Origin: Candidatus Avimonoglobus intestinipullorum
GTDB taxonomy: Bacteria > Bacillota > Clostridia > UBA1381
Length of the DNA stretch: 7,084 nt
Reading direction: 5' to 3'
Assembly: GCA_018714645.1 (NCBI GenBank)
Contig: DVND01000013.1
Coordinates: 1 to 7,084 of the forward strand
Shown here: positions 4,806 through 7,084 of the stretch, one piece after another
How the letters are laid out: each line of letters opens with the position of its first letter
Position numbering within the stretch: the first letter of the stretch is position 1
Notes under the pieces: generated by a model
What the model saw: the letters and a program-made list of their open reading frames with translations, nothing else
Database searches by the model: none
Told to the model about the DNA's origin: nothing
Position numbers and translations under genes: made by a program

Positions 4806-7084
4806 ATGCAGGAAGACAAGATGCAGGAACAGTTGAAGGAGGTCGCTGAGCGTATTAAAAATATGCGTGAAATTCTGGGCATTTCCCGAGGGACAATGGC
4901 GCGGAATACAGGCGTTTCCAGGGAAGAATATGTGGCTTATGAAGCAGGAGAAAAGGATTTTAGCTTTACATTTATTTACAAATGTGCGAAATGCTTTAAT
5001 GTGGACCCGACCGATTTGCTCAAGGGTTCCAGCCCCACGCTGACCAGCTATGCCGTCACCAGGAAGGGCGGCGGGCTGCCGATTACCCGCGTGAAGGGGC
5101 TGGTGTACAAAAATTTGGCGGCGCTGTTTAAGAATAAAATCGCGGAGCCGTTCTGGGTGAAAATCCCTTATTCCGAAGAGGATTTGGTGAAACCAAAGCT
5201 CTCCACCCATTATGGGCAGGAATTTGATATTGTCATCAAGGGTACGATCGAGGCCCTTATCGGGACGCACAAGGAAATCCTGCACGAGGGGGATTCCATT
5301 TATTACAACAGCTCCACACCCCACGGCCTGACGGCCATCAACGGTGAGGATGCTGAAATTTATGCCGTGGTGCTCAACGCCGGTGAAAGCTCGGAGATCA
5401 TCCAGGTGGAAAATGCGCAGCATAAAGCGGCGCAAAGGCATAAAAACACCTTAGGGATTTATAAGAATTTCATTGAAACCAAAGAGGACGAAGACGGCAA
5501 TCTGCTGGACATTTCCTTTAAAAATGAGGAACGGTTCAACTTTGCGTTTGACATTGTGGATGTGCTGGCGGAAAAATGCCCCGATAAGCTGGCGATGCTG
5601 CACGTGTCGCGGGAAAAAGAGGAACGGCGGTTCACCTTCCGCGAAATCAGCGAATATTCTTCCCGGACAGCCAATTATTTCAAGAGCCTTGGCATCAAAA
5701 AGGGCGACCGGGTGATGCTGGTGCTGAAGCGGCATTACCAATTCTGGTTCTCGATCCTCGCCTTGCATAAGCTGGGGGCGGTGGTGATCCCCGCGACCAA
5801 TCTCCTGGTGGAGCATGATTTTGACTACCGCTTCAAGGCCGCGGGCGTCCGTGCCATCGTCTGTACGGGCGACGGCGACGTGGCGCACCAGGTGGATCTG
5901 GCAATTCAAGATTGCGGCATGGATTTGATGAAAATAATCGTGGGCGCGCCGCGGGAGGGCTGGCATGATTTCAATGCCGAAATGCCGCTGCACAGCGCTG
6001 AATTTGCGCGGACAGCCGATTCCGCCTGCGGCAGCGACACGATGCTGATGTTCTTTACATCGGGGACGACCGGGTACCCCAAAATTGCGACGCACAACCA
6101 CAAATATCCGCTGGGGCACTATATTACGGCGGAATACTGGCAAAACGTCAACCCGGATGGTTTGCACCTGACCATTTCAGACACGGGTTGGGGCAAAGCA
6201 CTCTGGGGCAAGATTTATGGGCAATGGCTGTGCGAGGCGGCGATTTTCGTCTATGATTTTGACCGGTTCAATGCGGACGACATCCTGCCGATGTTCAAAA
6301 AATACAACATCACGACCTTCTGTGCGCCGCCCACCATGTACCGGTTTTTCATCAAGGAGGATTTATCCAAATACGATCTGTCCTCCATCGAATATGCAAC
6401 GGTGGCGGGAGAAGCGCTGAACCCGGAGGTGTACGAGCAGTGGAAAAAGGCCACGGGCCTGAAGCTGATGGAAGGGTTTGGGCAGACGGAAACGACGCTG
6501 GTGATCGGAAATCTGCGCGGCGCAACGCCGAAGCCGGGCTCCATGGGCAAGCCGTCGCCGCTGTATGACGTGGACATTGTGCTCAGCGATGGAACCAGCG
6601 CCGGTATCGGCGAAACGGGAGAGGTTGTAATACGAACCGACAGGAATATGCCCTGCGGCCTGTTTTCCGGATACCATAACGCGCCGGAGCTGAATGAGGA
6701 GGCCTGGAAAGACGGCGTTTACCATTTGTGCGACACGGCGTGGCGCGATGAGGATGGATATTTCTGGTATGTGGGGCGCGTGGACGATGTTATTAAATCG
6801 TCGGGCTACCGCATTGGGCCGTTTGAGATTGAGAGCGTGATGATGGAACTGCCCTATGTGCTGGAATGTGCAGTAACGCCCGCGCCGGACCCGATCCGCG
6901 GGCAGGTCGTCAAAGCGACAGTGGTGCTGACGAAGGGGACGCAGCCCTCCGAGGAACTGAAAAAGGAAATCCAAAATTATGTAAAAACCCACACCGCGCC
7001 GTATAAATATCCGCGGATTGTGGAATTTATAGATGAGATGCCGAAAACCATCAGCGGGAAAATCCGGCGTGTTGCATTGCGGGA
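4806..7084 (+). CDS. XRE helix-turn-helix / cupin / AMP-forming acyl-CoA synthetase fusion protein (3' end outside the window)
   Basis: One uninterrupted frame of 759 codons runs past the window end. GAGGAGGAG lies 5-7 nt before the ATG. Domain order: a Cro/C1-type HTH (about 13-72); a cupin_2 barrel (about 112-190) with H135, E139, the VIKG turn and P172-H173; a linker (about 195-235); and a full adenylate-forming domain (about 236-759). The last carries TSGTTGYPK (418-426), SDTGWGK (458-464), EGFGQTET (556-563), D643, GRVDDVIK (657-664) and ISGKIRR with the catalytic K752. The visible end is very near the natural C-terminus. These motifs fit acetyl/medium-chain acyl-CoA synthetases, which make acyl-AMP and then acyl-CoA. 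The substrate cannot be read from sequence. The T-box upstream implies expression when tRNA-Ile is uncharged, so a branched-chain acid is the leading guess. One oddity is that the usual TGD of motif A7 reads LCD (641-643). Whether the HTH binds DNA, and whether the cupin senses the acid or its CoA ester, is unknown. Confidence 0.9.
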   Translation, partial: MQEDKMQEQLKEVAERIKNMREILGISRGTMARNTGVSREEYVAYEAGEKDFSFTFIYKCAKCFNVDPTDLLKGSSPTLTSYAVTRKGGGLPITRVKGLVYKNLAALFKNKIAEPFWVKIPYSEEDLVKPKLSTHYGQEFDIVIKGTIEALIGTHKEILHEGDSIYYNSSTPHGLTAINGEDAEIYAVVLNAGESSEIIQVENAQHKAAQRHKNTLGIYKNFIETKEDEDGNLLDISFKNEERFNFAFDIVDVLAEKCPDKLAMLHVSREKEERRFTFREISEYSSRTANYFKSLGIKKGDRVMLVLKRHYQFWFSILALHKLGAVVIPATNLLVEHDFDYRFKAAGVRAIVCTGDGDVAHQVDLAIQDCGMDLMKIIVGAPREGWHDFNAEMPLHSAEFARTADSACGSDTMLMFFTSGTTGYPKIATHNHKYPLGHYITAEYWQNVNPDGLHLTISDTGWGKALWGKIYGQWLCEAAIFVYDFDRFNADDILPMFKKYNITTFCAPPTMYRFFIKEDLSKYDLSSIEYATVAGEALNPEVYEQWKKATGLKLMEGFGQTETTLVIGNLRGATPKPGSMGKPSPLYDVDIVLSDGTSAGIGETGEVVIRTDRNMPCGLFSGYHNAPELNEEAWKDGVYHLCDTAWRDEDGYFWYVGRVDDVIKSSGYRIGPFEIESVMMELPYVLECAVTPAPDPIRGQVVKATVVLTKGTQPSEELKKEIQNYVKTHTAPYKYPRIVEFIDEMPKTISGKIRRVALR

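Noticed and set aside
4773..6992. Several reverse-strand open frames of 108-238 codons opposite the fusion gene
   Set aside because: They are antisense shadows of a GC-rich coding region, His/Arg-rich with no recognisable domain, and the + strand frame has clear family motifs throughout.
1..7084. CRISPR arrays, insertion sequences, tRNA or rRNA genes, phage attachment sites
   Set aside because: No regularly spaced repeats, transposase motifs, tRNA cloverleaf or rRNA sequence was seen on either strand.

Overview
The window looks like a chromosomal segment from an anaerobic, low-to-mid GC Bacillota, most likely class Clostridia. The evidence is a YabE-type G5/3D cell-wall protein next to rsmA, consensus SigA-type promoters with 17-bp spacers, strong AGGAGG ribosome binding sites, many intrinsic terminators with short U-tracts, and a T-box leader. 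All supported genes lie on the + strand. The reverse-strand reading frames are shadows of these genes.

Layout. Positions 1-98 hold the last codons of a probable PLP-dependent aminotransferase of the HisC/CobD type; it stops earlier than the family usually does. An AT-rich gap follows, with a WalR-box-like site and a perfect TTGACA-17-TATAAT promoter driving yabE (256-1353). After the yabE terminator comes rsmA (1413-2264), with no rnmV between them. Next are three short, separately terminated units: a 93-residue XRE regulator (2321-2602), a thioredoxin-type (2-Cys) glutathione peroxidase homologue (2682-3227), and a membrane-anchored ApbE flavin transferase (3373-4416).

The most interesting part is 4440-7084. 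A consensus promoter drives a complete T-box leader. Its specifier codon reads AUC (isoleucine), and its UGGU acceptor-binding bulge fits a tRNA with A73. The leader ends in a terminator/antiterminator switch. Downstream is one uninterrupted reading frame of at least 759 codons. It fuses an XRE helix-turn-helix, a cupin domain and a complete AMP-forming acyl-CoA synthetase, and it runs off the window end just after the catalytic A10 lysine. No ordinary tRNA-synthetase or amino-acid biosynthesis gene follows the T-box.

Working hypothesis (inference): in isoleucine shortage, uncharged tRNA-Ile switches on a regulator-enzyme that activates a branched-chain acid such as 2-methylbutyrate to its CoA ester. 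That ester could feed reductive carboxylation to isoleucine, with the HTH-cupin part giving a second layer of control. The genes after the window end would be decisive.
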